Shown here in pieces: positions 35,045-45,149 of a DNA stretch of 64,000 nucleotides. Position 1 is the first letter of the stretch. Each line of letters begins with the position of its first letter. The DNA comes from Micrococcaceae bacterium Sec5.1 (GTDB lineage Bacteria > Actinomycetota > Actinomycetes > Actinomycetales > Micrococcaceae), in the NCBI GenBank assembly GCA_039636795.1, contig CP143430.1:682001-746000 (forward strand). The letters run 5' to 3'. The notes below the pieces were generated by a model that did no database searches, had not been told where the DNA came from, and saw only the letters and a program-made list of their open reading frames with translations. The position numbers and the translations under genes are program-made.

Positions 35045-36379
35045 GTGAAGCAGTTTGAATCTTTGACCGGGAAACAGTTGTCCCGGAGACAGTTATTAAC
35101 GGGATCGGCCCTCCTCGGAGGCGGGCTTCTGGCCACCAGCCTCACGGGCTGTGGAGGTGCGGCCCAAGCCACCGGCGTCAGGGAGATCAACTTCTGGCAT
35201 CTCTTATCCGGCGGCGACGGTACCAAGATGCAAGCGATGATCGCCAATGCCAATCAAGCCAACCCCGGTTTCAAGGTGCACCCCACCGTGTTGGCCTGGG
35301 GCCCGCCGTACTACACCAAGCTGGCCATGGCATCTGCCGGGGGCCGACCTCCTGAGGTAGCCATCATGCATGCCAGCCGGGTCCCGGGGTATGCCCCGGG
35401 CGGCCTCATAGAGCCTTGGGATCTGGGGCTGCTTGCGGAGAATGGCATCACGCCGGAGAACTTCGCGCCGCGCATCTGGGAAAAGGGCCAGCAAGATGGG
35501 AAGGTTTTCTCCATCGCGCTGGACTCCCACCCGTTCATCATGTTCTACAACACGGACGTCGCCGGTAAAGCCGGGCTCCTGGAAAGTAATGGCCAGTTGC
35601 AGGAGGTCAGTTCGCCCGATGAGTTCAAGGCCATGGCACTGGAGATGCAAAAGATCACCAAGGCCCACGGATTGTCCTTTGGCTACCTGAACCTGGGCTC
35701 GCAGATGTGGCGACTGTTCTACACGCTCTACAAGCAGCACGGAGCGGAAATTGTCCTCACGCCCGGCCGCCAGATGGAGGCGGACAGGGACGCTGCGATC
35801 GAATCGCTGGAGTTCATGGCCTCGCTCTTCGACGACACCATCGCGGCCAAGAGCGGCGACATCAACACCGGTATCGCAGAATTCGTCCGTGGCGATTCGG
35901 GAATGCTCTTCAGTGGAGGCTGGGAACTGCCCACCATGAAGAAAGCAAAGTTGCCGGTTGACGCCGCCACCATCCCCACTCTTTATGGGACACCGGCCTC
36001 CTACGCCGACTCGCATTCCTTCGTCCTCCCGCGGCAGCTCGCGGTAGACGAAGCGAAACGGAAGGATGCGTACAAGTTCGTCAGTGACGTTCTGAAGGGT
36101 TCGCTGTTGTGGGCCGAGGCCGGCCATATCCCGGCGTACCAGCCGGTGGTTCAATCGCCGGACTACGGGAAGCTCACGCCGCAGATCCACTACGCCAACG
36201 CGGCGGACATCATCGCCTACGATCCCGAATCCTGGTTCAGCGGCTCGGGATCGGACTGGCAGACCTACTTTGCCGAGCATATCCAGAACGTGCTTCTGGG
36301 GCGCGACAAAGCAAGCACAGGGTGGGATGGCTTCGTGGCCCGCACCAACGACCTTCTATCCCGGCCCAACCCGGTCTGA
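35045..36379 (+). CDS. ABC sugar importer, substrate-binding lipoprotein
   Basis: 444 aa, family 1 extracellular solute-binding protein. The N-terminus has a twin-arginine motif (SRRQLLTG) followed by a hydrophobic stretch and a lipobox (TSLTGC), so it is a Tat-exported lipoprotein. It captures the sugar outside the membrane and delivers it to the two permeases downstream. The start is GTG with AAAGGAG before it. With GH51 at the end of the operon, arabinose-containing oligosaccharides are the likely cargo. Confidence 0.93.
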   Translation: MKQFESLTGKQLSRRQLLTGSALLGGGLLATSLTGCGGAAQATGVREINFWHLLSGGDGTKMQAMIANANQANPGFKVHPTVLAWGPPYYTKLAMASAGGRPPEVAIMHASRVPGYAPGGLIEPWDLGLLAENGITPENFAPRIWEKGQQDGKVFSIALDSHPFIMFYNTDVAGKAGLLESNGQLQEVSSPDEFKAMALEMQKITKAHGLSFGYLNLGSQMWRLFYTLYKQHGAEIVLTPGRQMEADRDAAIESLEFMASLFDDTIAAKSGDINTGIAEFVRGDSGMLFSGGWELPTMKKAKLPVDAATIPTLYGTPASYADSHSFVLPRQLAVDEAKRKDAYKFVSDVLKGSLLWAEAGHIPAYQPVVQSPDYGKLTPQIHYANAADIIAYDPESWFSGSGSDWQTYFAEHIQNVLLGRDKASTGWDGFVARTNDLLSRPNPV

Positions 36380-36415
36380 CCGGTACCAGCGCACCGAGCG
36401 ACAAAGGAGTCCTTC

Positions 36416-37360
36416 ATGAGTTCCTCTACACTGTCCCGGCAGACCAGCCAACCACGGACAACACCAGGCCCAGGCAAGGCAGGGCTATCTCTGCGAAGAA
36501 GCAGGGACAACCTGAACGGATGGGCCTTCGCAACCCCGTTCCTGGTGTTCTTCCTCGTCTTCCTCGTTTGGCCCATTCTGTACGGCTTTTACATGAGTCT
36601 CACGGGCAAATCCCTGACAGGCGCCAACGACAGTCTCATCGGCTTTGCAAACTATGCTGAAGCCTTTGCCGATGCCGGCATGTGGCGTTCATTGGGCAAC
36701 ACCCTGTACTTCACAGTCATCAGCACTGTCCCACTGGTGCTGGTTGCGTTGGTGATGGCGGCGCTCCTGAATATCGGCCTTCCAGCCCAGTGGCTATGGC
36801 GGCTTTCCTACTTTGCACCGTTCCTGTTGGCTTCCACCGTTGTCTCGTTGTTCTTCGTCTGGATGTACAACCCGCAACTGGGTTTGATCAACGATTTCCT
36901 GTCAAAGTTCGGAATACCAAAAGTCGGGTGGCTGAACGATCCCAATGTGGCCATGTGGTCAATCGTGATCGCGACACTCTGGTGGACGGTGGGCTTCAAT
37001 TTCCTTCTCTATCTGGCGGCAATGCAGAACATCCCCGTCCAGCACTATGAGGCAGCGTCACTGGATGGTGCCGGCCCTTGGCGGCAATTCTTCTCCATCA
37101 CTCTGCCGCAGCTCACGCCCACCACCGTAATGATCGTGTTGCTCCAGATCCTGGCTTCCCTGAAGGTCTTTGACCAGATTTACCAGATGACAGCCGGGGG
37201 TCCGGGCGGATCTACCCGTCCCGTGGTCCAGTACATCTTCGAAACCGGGTTCACCGGATACCGGCTGGGGTATTCCGCAGCTATCTCCTACATCTTCTTC
37301 GGACTGATTGTGCTGGTTTCCGCGCTGCAGTTCGTCATCACCCGCCGCAGGAGCGCATAG
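36416..37360 (+). CDS. ABC sugar importer permease (MalF-like)
   Basis: 314 aa with six membrane helices, the first at about residues 38-60 (FATPFLVFFLVFLVWPILYGF). The EAA loop is YEAASLDGAGPWRQFFSITLP. It is the first of the two permeases of the importer. AAAGGAG precedes the ATG. Only 2 bp separate it from the second permease gene. Confidence 0.95.
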   Translation: MSSSTLSRQTSQPRTTPGPGKAGLSLRRSRDNLNGWAFATPFLVFFLVFLVWPILYGFYMSLTGKSLTGANDSLIGFANYAEAFADAGMWRSLGNTLYFTVISTVPLVLVALVMAALLNIGLPAQWLWRLSYFAPFLLASTVVSLFFVWMYNPQLGLINDFLSKFGIPKVGWLNDPNVAMWSIVIATLWWTVGFNFLLYLAAMQNIPVQHYEAASLDGAGPWRQFFSITLPQLTPTTVMIVLLQILASLKVFDQIYQMTAGGPGGSTRPVVQYIFETGFTGYRLGYSAAISYIFFGLIVLVSALQFVITRRRSA

Positions 37361-37362
37361 CC

Positions 37363-38262
37363 ATGGCAACCCCTACCCTCACCCGTTCGACCCCAGCCGC
37401 GCCAACCACCGCCCTGAAAATCCGCCAGCCACGGAAAAGGCTGACCGTCGGCAGGGTCGCAGCAGTCGTCGTCGCCGCTTTGATCGCTGTCCTCTGGCTG
37501 ATCCCGTTCGCGTGGGCCACGGTCACTGCCTTCAAGTCCGAAGCGGATGCGTCGGCGTCCAAGGTCAGCTGGTTTCCGCCGTCGGGATTTACCTTCGATG
37601 CCTTCGTCAATGTGTTCCAAGCCGGGAACATCCCGCTCTGGACGTGGAACTCGCTCTACACCTCCGCGGCCATCACGGCAATCACACTGGTGATCTCGGC
37701 TCTCATGGCCTACGCACTCTCCAGGATCGAGTTCAAAGGCAAGAAGGTCCTGATGGTCGTGATCATCGCAGCCATCATTGTCCCGCCACCCGTGCTGATG
37801 ATTCCGCTCTTCTACCAAATGCTCGCGTTCAAAATGATCGATACCTCATGGGCCATCATCCTGCCGCAGGTGATCCATCCCGCCATGGTGTTTGTCCTCA
37901 AAAAGTTCTTCGACCAGATCCCGCATGAACTGGAAGAAGCTGCAGTGATGGACGGCGCCAGTCGCCTCCGGATCTTCCTGCAGATCATCCTGCCGTTGTC
38001 CCGGCCCATCCTGGCCGCCGTCGCGATCTTCGTGTTCATCGGTGCGTGGAACAACTTCCTGTGGCCCTTCATCTCCACCAACGACGACTCCCTGCTGACC
38101 CTCCCCGTAGGCCTGCAAACCATCAAGAGTGCTTACGGCGTCCAGTACGCACAGAACATGGCGTCCGCTTTGTTGGCCGCTTTGCCGCTCATCGTCGTCT
38201 TCCTGTTCTTCCAACGCCAGATCATCAAGGGCGTCGCGACGACGGGACTCGCCGGAACCTGA
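37363..38262 (+). CDS. ABC sugar importer permease (MalG-like)
   Basis: 299 aa, six helices, the EAA loop in LEEAAVMDGASRLRIFLQIILP. It pairs with the MalF-like subunit. No ATPase gene is in the operon, as is usual for CUT1 importers that share an MsmK/MsiK-type ATPase encoded elsewhere. Confidence 0.95.
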   Translation: MATPTLTRSTPAAPTTALKIRQPRKRLTVGRVAAVVVAALIAVLWLIPFAWATVTAFKSEADASASKVSWFPPSGFTFDAFVNVFQAGNIPLWTWNSLYTSAAITAITLVISALMAYALSRIEFKGKKVLMVVIIAAIIVPPPVLMIPLFYQMLAFKMIDTSWAIILPQVIHPAMVFVLKKFFDQIPHELEEAAVMDGASRLRIFLQIILPLSRPILAAVAIFVFIGAWNNFLWPFISTNDDSLLTLPVGLQTIKSAYGVQYAQNMASALLAALPLIVVFLFFQRQIIKGVATTGLAGT

Positions 38263-38311
38263 TCCGGCACCTTCGCCTACCAACTGTTTGAGAACACAAC
38301 CAAGGAGATAC

Positions 38312-39850
38312 ATGTCCCGCGCACGCATCACCCTCGATCGCGATTTCACCATCGGCGAGGTACCCCGACGCCTCTTCGGCTCCTTCGTGGAACACATGGG
38401 CCGCTGTGTGTACAGCGGCATCTACGAACCCGGACACCCTGAGGCCGACGAGAACGGCTTCCGCCAGGACGTCCTGAAGCTGGTCAAGGAACTTGGCGCC
38501 ACTGTTATCCGGTACCCCGGCGGCAACTTCGTCTCCGGCTATAACTGGGAGGACGGGATCGGCCCCCGCGAAACCAGGCCCCGCCGCCTGGACGGTGCCT
38601 GGCACACGGTGGAAACGAATGCTTTCGGCCTTCACGAGTTCGTGGACTGGTCCAAGCAAGCCGGTACGGAAATCATGGAAGCCATCAACCTGGGCACCAG
38701 GGGAGTGGATGCTGCCCGCGAGATCGTGGAGTACGCCAACCACCCTGGCGGGAGCTACTGGTCCGATCTGCGCGCCAAGAACGGCCACAAGGACCCGTTC
38801 GATATCAAGCTGTGGTGCCTGGGCAACGAAATGGACGGCCCGTGGCAGATCGGCCACAAGACCGCCGAGGAGTATGGGCGACTTGCCCAGGAAGCGGCCA
38901 AGGCCATGCGCTTCGTGGACCCCGACATTGAGCTTGTTGCGTGCGGCAGCTCCAACTCCCGGATGCCCACGTTCGGTGCCTGGGAGCAGACGGTCCTCAC
39001 CCACACCTACGACGAGGTGGATTACGTTTCCCTCCATGCCTACTACTACGAGCACGAAGGTGATGTTGGCAGCTTCCTGGCATCCGCCGTCGATACCGAC
39101 TACTTCATCGAGTCAGTGATCGCCACCGCGGACGCCGTGCGGGCCAAGGGCAAGCACAAGAAACACATCAACCTGTCCTTCGACGAATGGAACGTCTGGT
39201 ACCAGCGCGGCCTGGACACTGAGGACCAGCCTCACAACGTGATCAAGGCGGGCTGGCGCGAGCACCCGCGCATCATCGAAGACAAGTACAACGTGACGGA
39301 TGCCGTGGTGGTGGGCACCCTGCTCAACTCCCTGCTCCGCCACGGCGACCGCGTCAAGATCGCCAACCAGGCGCAACTGGTCAACGTCATCGCGCCCATC
39401 CTGTCGGAAGAGAACGGACCGGCGTGGAAGCAGACCATTTTCCACCCGTTCGCCCGGATGGCTGAGCTCGCCAAGGGCCAGATCCTGCGGCTTTCGGTGG
39501 ACTCGGACAAGTACTCGAACAACCGCTTCGGGGACACGGACCTTGTAGATGTCAGCGCTACGTGGAACGAGGAAACGGGCCGGCTGGCCCTGTTCTTCGC
39601 GAACCGCGGGCTGGAAGAAGCTGCCGACGTCGAGGTTGCCCTGCGCGGCTTCGACGCCCGCCAGGTTCTCCGCGCCGAAGTCCTGGAGATCCCCGAGGGC
39701 GGCGACAGGTTCACCACCAACACGCAGGACCAGCAGGGCCGCGTCGGTCTGAAGCCGCTGGAAGGCGTCAAGGCGACTGGTTCGGAGCTTCGGCTGACGC
39801 TGCCCGCGTTGTCCTGGGCCGTCGTCGAGCTTGAGGTCGTGAAGGCCTAG
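38312..39850 (+). CDS. Alpha-L-arabinofuranosidase, GH51
   Basis: 512 aa. The GH51 TIM barrel has acid/base Glu173 in CLGNEMDGPW and nucleophile Glu292 in SFDEWNVWY, followed by a C-terminal beta domain. It has no signal peptide, so it acts on imported arabino-oligosaccharides and releases arabinofuranose. An upstream open frame overlaps the permease gene; the ATG at 38312 with AAGGAGATA before it is the true start. Last gene of the LacI-controlled operon. The usual gene names abfA/arfA cannot be distinguished. Confidence 0.95.
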   Translation: MSRARITLDRDFTIGEVPRRLFGSFVEHMGRCVYSGIYEPGHPEADENGFRQDVLKLVKELGATVIRYPGGNFVSGYNWEDGIGPRETRPRRLDGAWHTVETNAFGLHEFVDWSKQAGTEIMEAINLGTRGVDAAREIVEYANHPGGSYWSDLRAKNGHKDPFDIKLWCLGNEMDGPWQIGHKTAEEYGRLAQEAAKAMRFVDPDIELVACGSSNSRMPTFGAWEQTVLTHTYDEVDYVSLHAYYYEHEGDVGSFLASAVDTDYFIESVIATADAVRAKGKHKKHINLSFDEWNVWYQRGLDTEDQPHNVIKAGWREHPRIIEDKYNVTDAVVVGTLLNSLLRHGDRVKIANQAQLVNVIAPILSEENGPAWKQTIFHPFARMAELAKGQILRLSVDSDKYSNNRFGDTDLVDVSATWNEETGRLALFFANRGLEEAADVEVALRGFDARQVLRAEVLEIPEGGDRFTTNTQDQQGRVGLKPLEGVKATGSELRLTLPALSWAVVELEVVKA

Positions 39851-39866
39851 CGTCGCCCCTTAAGAG

Positions 39867-39929
39867 CAACGCGGGGTCACTTATGGCCTATCCCGAGGCG
39901 GATTATGGGCCATAAGTGACCTCGCGTTG
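39867..39929. terminator. Long hairpin terminator after GH51
   Basis: A 22-bp stem (39867-39888 with 39908-39929) with a single G-U pair and a 19-nt loop, followed by TTTTAATT on the plus strand. It also lies past the stop of the convergent DsbA-like gene. Confidence 0.88.
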
Positions 39930-39931
39930 TT

Positions 39932-40633
39932 TTAATTGACGCTGCAGCCGTCCGGACCGCAGGCCTCTGCGTCGGATGCGCCCACGGGGATCAGGGGATT
40001 GGCTTCCTGCCACGCCTGGTTCAGCGCCTCACTGAAGAGCTCAGCCGGCTGGGCGCCCGAGATGCCGTACTTGCGGTCGATGACGAAGAACGGAACGCCG
40101 GTGACGCCGATGGCGCGGGCCTCGTTGATGTCCTCGTTGACGGCGTCTGAATATTTGTCGCTGGTGAACAGCTCTGCGACTTCGCTGGCCGGGAGTTCCA
40201 GAGCGGCGCCAAGTTCCGTGAGGTATTCCTGGTTGCCGATGTCCTTGCCGTGCTCGAAGTGATCGCTCAGCAACCGTTCTTTGGCGGCATCCTGGCGGCC
40301 ATGGGCTGCGGCGAGGTGGATGAGGCGGTGGGCCGTGAAGCTGTTGGCGACTACTACCTTGTCGAAGTGATAGTCCAGGTCCTCGCCCTTGGCGGTCTCC
40401 GTGACATGGGCGAACATCTGCTTGACCTGCTCCGGGGCCATGCCCTTGCGCTTGCTCAGGTAATCCAGTTCCGTGCCGTCATAGTGCTCCGGGATTGAGG
40501 GATCCAGCTGGTAGCTCTTCCACTCAATGTCCACGGAATCACGGTGCGGGAACTGTGCCAGGGCAGTCTCAAAACGGCGCTTGCCGATGTAGCACCACGG
40601 ACACGCGACGTCGGACCAGATCTCAATCTTCAT
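39932..40633 (-). CDS. DsbA family oxidoreductase (FrnE-like)
   Basis: 233 aa. Thioredoxin fold with active site C11-P-W-C14 right after the start (WSDVACPWCYIG), a helical insertion, and cis-Pro in GVTGVPFFVI. This matches the cytoplasmic FrnE/2-hydroxychromene-isomerase-like group, not secreted DsbA, since it lacks a signal peptide. I chose the ATG at 40633 because of a GGAGG box and direct entry into the fold. The C-terminus has an extra CGPDGC pair. Confidence 0.92.
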   Translation of the reverse strand: MKIEIWSDVACPWCYIGKRRFETALAQFPHRDSVDIEWKSYQLDPSIPEHYDGTELDYLSKRKGMAPEQVKQMFAHVTETAKGEDLDYHFDKVVVANSFTAHRLIHLAAAHGRQDAAKERLLSDHFEHGKDIGNQEYLTELGAALELPASEVAELFTSDKYSDAVNEDINEARAIGVTGVPFFVIDRKYGISGAQPAELFSEALNQAWQEANPLIPVGASDAEACGPDGCSVN

Positions 40634-40851
40634 GCTGTGGTCAACCTCCAGGGCCGCGGGGGCATTCCGGAAAAGTCTGTTATTTTCGTCACCCATTGCC
40701 GGGGCGGGCGTGCCCAGCCTAATGTGTGAAGCAGGTTATGCAGCTAGCCGGTGGGGCGCTCTTCGCCCCAGGAATCGCGTGTGTCTGGGGCCGCGATCAA
40801 CACGAGGTTGAACCCCGTGCGTGGGTTCGAATGTTTGTGGAGGCCTACAGC

Positions 40852-41934
40852 ATGCGCGTTGGACTCATCGTTGGGCCATGGTTCACAGTGCCCCCGGAAC
40901 GGTACGGCGGCACGGAACGGGTTGTAGATGCGTTGGCCCGCGCCCTTGCCGATGCCGGGCACGAGGTGCTCCTGGCCACGGCAGCCGACAGTACTTGCCC
41001 GGTTCCCCAATTGCGGGGCTTTGGGCCGAGCGAGCCTGAAGAGTTGGGGCAGACGCTCAGCGAGTTGCACCACGTCATCAAGGCTTATGCCGGCATGAAG
41101 GACGTAGACATCATCCACGACCACACCCTTGCCGGGCCCCTCTACGCCCACCGGCCGCCGGGTGTTCCCGTAGTGACCACCGTCCATGGCCCGCTGACAC
41201 CGAGGTATGCAGGGCTCTACCGGGATATGGCCCAGGACACCGCAATCATCGGCATTTCGCATGACCAATGCAGCCGCATTTCCGACCTGCAAATATCCGC
41301 AGTCATCCACCACGGCCTGGACCTGTCCACGGTTTCTGTCGGCGACGGGGCCGGCGGCTACGCATGCTTTGTTGGACGTATGTGCCCGGACAAAGGCTTG
41401 CTGGAGGCGGTGGCCGTTGCCCGCGAGGCCGGTGTGCCGCTGCGCATCGCTGCCAAGATGCATGCCAAGGAGGAGCGGGACTACTTCCACGACGTCGTGG
41501 AGCCGATCCTTGGGTCACAGGAAGAATTCCTCGGCGAACTCTCAGATCCGGAGAAGTACGAACTGATGGGTGGGGCGATGGCGCTGATCAACCCCATCCA
41601 GTGGCATGAACCGTTCGGGCTGGTCATGATCGAGGCGTTGGCCACAGGAACACCAGTTCTGTCCACCCCCATGGGCGCGGCACCGGAAATAGTCCAGCAT
41701 GGCGTCACAGGATATCTCTCGCAGACCAATGAACTCGCAGGGTTTGTACAGGACGTGCAAGGGATCAGCCGTGCGGAATGTCGGCGAACCGTGGATGAGT
41801 ATTTCAACGCTGCACGGATGGCGGCGGACCATCTGGACCTTTACGCCACGGTCATTGAAGAATTCAAGGCCGGGGGACTTCCCGGGGACGGCAAGTTGCA
41901 AGACAATCAGAGGCAAGCCCCCATCAACCTGTGA
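40852..41934 (+). CDS. Glycosyltransferase family 4 protein
   Basis: 360 aa, GT-B fold. The N-terminal GPWFTVPPERYGGTERVV and C-terminal HEPFGLVMIEALATGTPVL (Glu-X7-Glu) are GT4 features. A nucleotide-sugar donor is likely. The frame is open from 40726; I take the ATG at 40852 with GGAGG eight bases before it. It lies 40 bp before a glycogen-debranching-like gene, so the two are likely co-expressed; the pair is discussed in the findings. Confidence 0.92.
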   Translation: MRVGLIVGPWFTVPPERYGGTERVVDALARALADAGHEVLLATAADSTCPVPQLRGFGPSEPEELGQTLSELHHVIKAYAGMKDVDIIHDHTLAGPLYAHRPPGVPVVTTVHGPLTPRYAGLYRDMAQDTAIIGISHDQCSRISDLQISAVIHHGLDLSTVSVGDGAGGYACFVGRMCPDKGLLEAVAVAREAGVPLRIAAKMHAKEERDYFHDVVEPILGSQEEFLGELSDPEKYELMGGAMALINPIQWHEPFGLVMIEALATGTPVLSTPMGAAPEIVQHGVTGYLSQTNELAGFVQDVQGISRAECRRTVDEYFNAARMAADHLDLYATVIEEFKAGGLPGDGKLQDNQRQAPINL

Positions 41935-41974
41935 CTGATGAGCAGGACATCTCCCGAGGAAGGCTTCGTGGGCC

Positions 41975-44110
41975 ATGACTGCTTGGAACGCCGATACGGA
42001 GGCAGGCGCTTCCGAGCTGGGCGCTGTAACCATCGTGGAAGGTTCATCCTTCTGCATCTCCGCCCACTCCGGTGACATCCACGGCGGCGGCTCCCAAGGC
42101 ACCTACTACCAGGACACCCGGATCGTGTCGCGTTGGATCCTGAGGATCAACGGGGCCCTCCGGGAACCATTGGGCACCACCAACCGCACCGCGTTCCAAG
42201 CCGAATATGTTGGCCGGGCCTGCTCCAGCGATGGGCGCTTTGACAGTCCGCTGGTTGTACAGCATCAGCGGCATGTGGGCGCCGGACTGCGGGATGACCT
42301 CACTATCAGGAACTACTCCGGGCAGCCGGCGCCGTGCGAAATCGAGTTGCTCATCGACGCCGACCTCGCAGACCTCTTCGACGTCAAGGGTGGCCGGGCA
42401 AGCCGGGCAGGAACCGCGGAGAAGACTGCCCACAAGAAGGAGCTGCACATTGAGTCCGTCCACGCCAACGGGGAACGCCGTGGCGTGGTGTTCCGGGCTT
42501 CGGGAGCCAAAGCGAATCCGGAAGGACTAACGTTCCACATCACCATCCCGGCCCGCAGTCAATGGAGTACCAGCGTCATTGCCATTCCGTTGATCAACGG
42601 AAAACGCCCGGATGACCCGTTCACGGAAACCACGGCGCTGCACCACACCATTGGGGTCCGTCGGCACATGGCGTGGGCGGAGCACATTCCCCGGATCGCA
42701 GTCACGGACAGAAACGTTGAGGAAGTCCTGGAACGAAGCCAGAGCGATCTTGGTTCGTTGCGGATCTTCGACCACGAACACCCCGGGCGTGCTGCTGTCG
42801 CAGCAGGCGCGCCGTGGTTCATGGCACTGTTTGGACGCGACTCCATAGTGGCGTCGTATATGTCACTCATGGTGGATCCCGGACTGGCAGCGGGCTCGTT
42901 GCAAACACTGGCCGGACTTCAGGGCAGCAAAGAGGACGTCGACTCCGAGGAAGAACCGGGTCGGATGCCCCACGAGGTGAGGCTGGGAGTCACGGCAGGA
43001 CTCTCCTTGGGCGGAACCGCCTACTACGGGACGATCGATGCGACCCCTCTCTTCGTCATGCTGCTGGGGGAGCTGAGCCGATGGGGCTTGGGCGCGGACA
43101 TCATCGAGTCCCTCCTTCCCCATGCCGATCGTGCTATCTCCTGGATGGAAAACTACGGCGACCGGGATGGCGATGGGTTCATCGAGTACCAGCGCCCCAA
43201 CAGCCACGGCCTGATCAATCAAGGGTGGAAGGACTCCTGGGACGGCATCAACTTCGCAGACGGCAGGATCGCTGAAACACCCATCGCATTGTGCGAGGTC
43301 CAGGCCTACGCCTATGGGGCCTACGTTGGGCGTTCGCTCTTGGCGCGTGCAGCGGGCGATACCGCCGTCGAACGCCGTTGCGCCGACCGGGCCGAAGCGC
43401 TGAAGGATGCGTTCAACGAGGCTTTCTGGCTGCCGGACAAGGGTTATTTCGCCCTTGCCCTGGATAAGGACAAGAAACCCGTGGATTCCTGTACGTCCAA
43501 CATGGGCCACTGTTTGTGGACGGGCATTGTGGACGAGGACAAGGCTGCACTTGTGGCGGAGCGGCTGATGTCGCCTGAGATGTTCACGGGCTGGGGGATC
43601 CGCACCCTGGGTTCGGACATGGGAGCTTACAACCCCGTCAGCTACCACAACGGCTCGGTCTGGCCTCACGATACGGCTCTCGTGGCCACTGGACTCATGC
43701 GGTACGGCTTCGTCAAGGAAGCCAGCCGGGTAGCGAGTGGATTGTTCGACGCCGCTGAGCACTTTGGCGGTCAGCTTCCGGAACTGTTCTGCGGCTTTGA
43801 TCGCTCAGACTTTCCGGAGCCGGTGCCCTATCCGACGGCGTGTTCCCCGCAGGCGTGGGCGGCTGCGGCCCCGATTCAGCTGGCCCGCATCCTGCTGCGG
43901 TTTGACCCAGATTTCACTAGGAAAGTACTGCATCTGGCGCCCATCCTCCCGGATGCGTTCGGGGAGTTCAAAGCCGAAAACGTGCTGCTGGGGCGCTCGC
44001 GGGTCACCATCCAGGCTTCCGCGGGCAATGGCACCGTGACAGGGTTACCGGCTGGCTTGGAGCTGCACTCCGATCCCCGACCACCCTTGGCGGGGGACTT
44101 GTTCGGCTAG
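41975..44110 (+). CDS. Glycogen debranching enzyme-like protein (GDE_N plus GH15-like)
   Basis: 711 aa. The N-terminal beta domain (VEGSSFCISAHSGDIHGG) matches the N-terminal glycogen debranching domain, and the C-terminal two-thirds is an alpha/alpha barrel (PWFMALFGRDSIV, INQGWKDSWDGI, SYHNGSVWPHDTAL) as in amylo-alpha-1,6-glucosidases. It probably removes alpha-1,6 branches or trims a glucan in the cytoplasm. It follows the GT4 gene closely. Confidence 0.9.
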   Translation: MTAWNADTEAGASELGAVTIVEGSSFCISAHSGDIHGGGSQGTYYQDTRIVSRWILRINGALREPLGTTNRTAFQAEYVGRACSSDGRFDSPLVVQHQRHVGAGLRDDLTIRNYSGQPAPCEIELLIDADLADLFDVKGGRASRAGTAEKTAHKKELHIESVHANGERRGVVFRASGAKANPEGLTFHITIPARSQWSTSVIAIPLINGKRPDDPFTETTALHHTIGVRRHMAWAEHIPRIAVTDRNVEEVLERSQSDLGSLRIFDHEHPGRAAVAAGAPWFMALFGRDSIVASYMSLMVDPGLAAGSLQTLAGLQGSKEDVDSEEEPGRMPHEVRLGVTAGLSLGGTAYYGTIDATPLFVMLLGELSRWGLGADIIESLLPHADRAISWMENYGDRDGDGFIEYQRPNSHGLINQGWKDSWDGINFADGRIAETPIALCEVQAYAYGAYVGRSLLARAAGDTAVERRCADRAEALKDAFNEAFWLPDKGYFALALDKDKKPVDSCTSNMGHCLWTGIVDEDKAALVAERLMSPEMFTGWGIRTLGSDMGAYNPVSYHNGSVWPHDTALVATGLMRYGFVKEASRVASGLFDAAEHFGGQLPELFCGFDRSDFPEPVPYPTACSPQAWAAAAPIQLARILLRFDPDFTRKVLHLAPILPDAFGEFKAENVLLGRSRVTIQASAGNGTVTGLPAGLELHSDPRPPLAGDLFG

Positions 44111-44142
44111 CTGGTCACGGCCTCAGGCCGAGCTGCCATTGA

Positions 44143-44673
44143 CTAGAGTGTGTGTTCCATGACGAAGTCATGTTCCACGGTGTCTCCCAGTTTGAAGGAC
44201 TTGGTGCCCACCCTCTGGAATCCATTCTTTTCGTAGAAGCGGATGGCCTTGGCGTTTTCACTGTTCACGCCGAGCCAGACTCCGGCCGCGCCCTTCTCTG
44301 CGGCATCGGCGATCGAGGCCTTCATGAGGCGGGATGCGGCTCCCTGGCCGTGGTGGTCCGGGTGGACGTAGCACTTGCTGACTTCCGTGGAGGGGAGCGC
44401 AGAGAGCACGGAAGCTACATCCGGGTCGCTTGCCGGCTTGGCAATCAGCATGGTGTACCCGTTGAGCTGGCCGTCGTCGTCGAGCACCAAAATGGTGATG
44501 TTCGGATCGGCGAGGTAATCCACGAAGTTGGCCTCGGCGAGCGTCTTCTCGAGATGGGCCTGGATGTCCGCCGGTGAGGCGCCGGGCGGGCACGCCAGCG
44601 GGAAGGTGACGGCCGCCAGTTCGGCGAGCTTTCCGGCGTCGTCTGCTGTTGCTGTTCGAATGGTCTCGGCCAC
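44143..44673 (-). CDS. GNAT family N-acetyltransferase
   Basis: 176 aa. Acetyl-CoA site in VHPDHHGQGAASRLMKASI; the C-terminal FYEKNGFQRVGTKSF is the usual beta-bulge end of the fold. The acceptor is unknown. It is monocistronic, separated from the universal stress gene by a hairpin. Confidence 0.92.
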   Translation of the reverse strand: MAETIRTATADDAGKLAELAAVTFPLACPPGASPADIQAHLEKTLAEANFVDYLADPNITILVLDDDGQLNGYTMLIAKPASDPDVASVLSALPSTEVSKCYVHPDHHGQGAASRLMKASIADAAEKGAAGVWLGVNSENAKAIRFYEKNGFQRVGTKSFKLGDTVEHDFVMEHTL

Positions 44674-44699
44674 GTGGTCCCCCTTGGAGTCTGTTTACG

Positions 44700-44736
44700 G
44701 CTAATGCCCCTAAGAACGAATCTTAAGGGCATTAGC
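44700..44736 (-). terminator. Terminator of the tct-usp operon
   Basis: A 16-bp stem (44700-44715 with 44721-44736) with one mismatch and a 5-nt loop, 25 bp past the universal stress protein stop on the minus strand. Confidence 0.85.
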
Positions 44737-44760
44737 TGAACACATCTCCCGGTTTTGCGT

Positions 44761-45149
44761 TTAGTCTGCTTTCACCGCGAGCACCGGGCAGTCCGCCTCC
44801 AACAGGATCCGTTGCGAGACGCTGCCCATGATGAGTTTGCCTACCGGGCTGCGGCGGCGGAGGCCAATCACAATCAGCTCGGCGTTGTGCTCGTCGGCCG
44901 CATCCAGTACCTCAGCAGCGGCATCATGGCCGCGGACGGGCTGCTTGATGATGTGCTCGATGCCTTGCAGTGCCAGGCGTTCCTCGATGGTCTGGATCTC
45001 AGGTTCCTGGGCATACCTGTTGTCCACCAAGGCGTCGCCCTTGGAAGAGTTGATCACCAACAAGGTGTCGTTGCTTTTCTTCGCTTCGGCGATGGCTTGG
45101 GTCAATGCGGCTTCGCCCTCGGGCGTGGGGACGTATCCCACCACGATGG

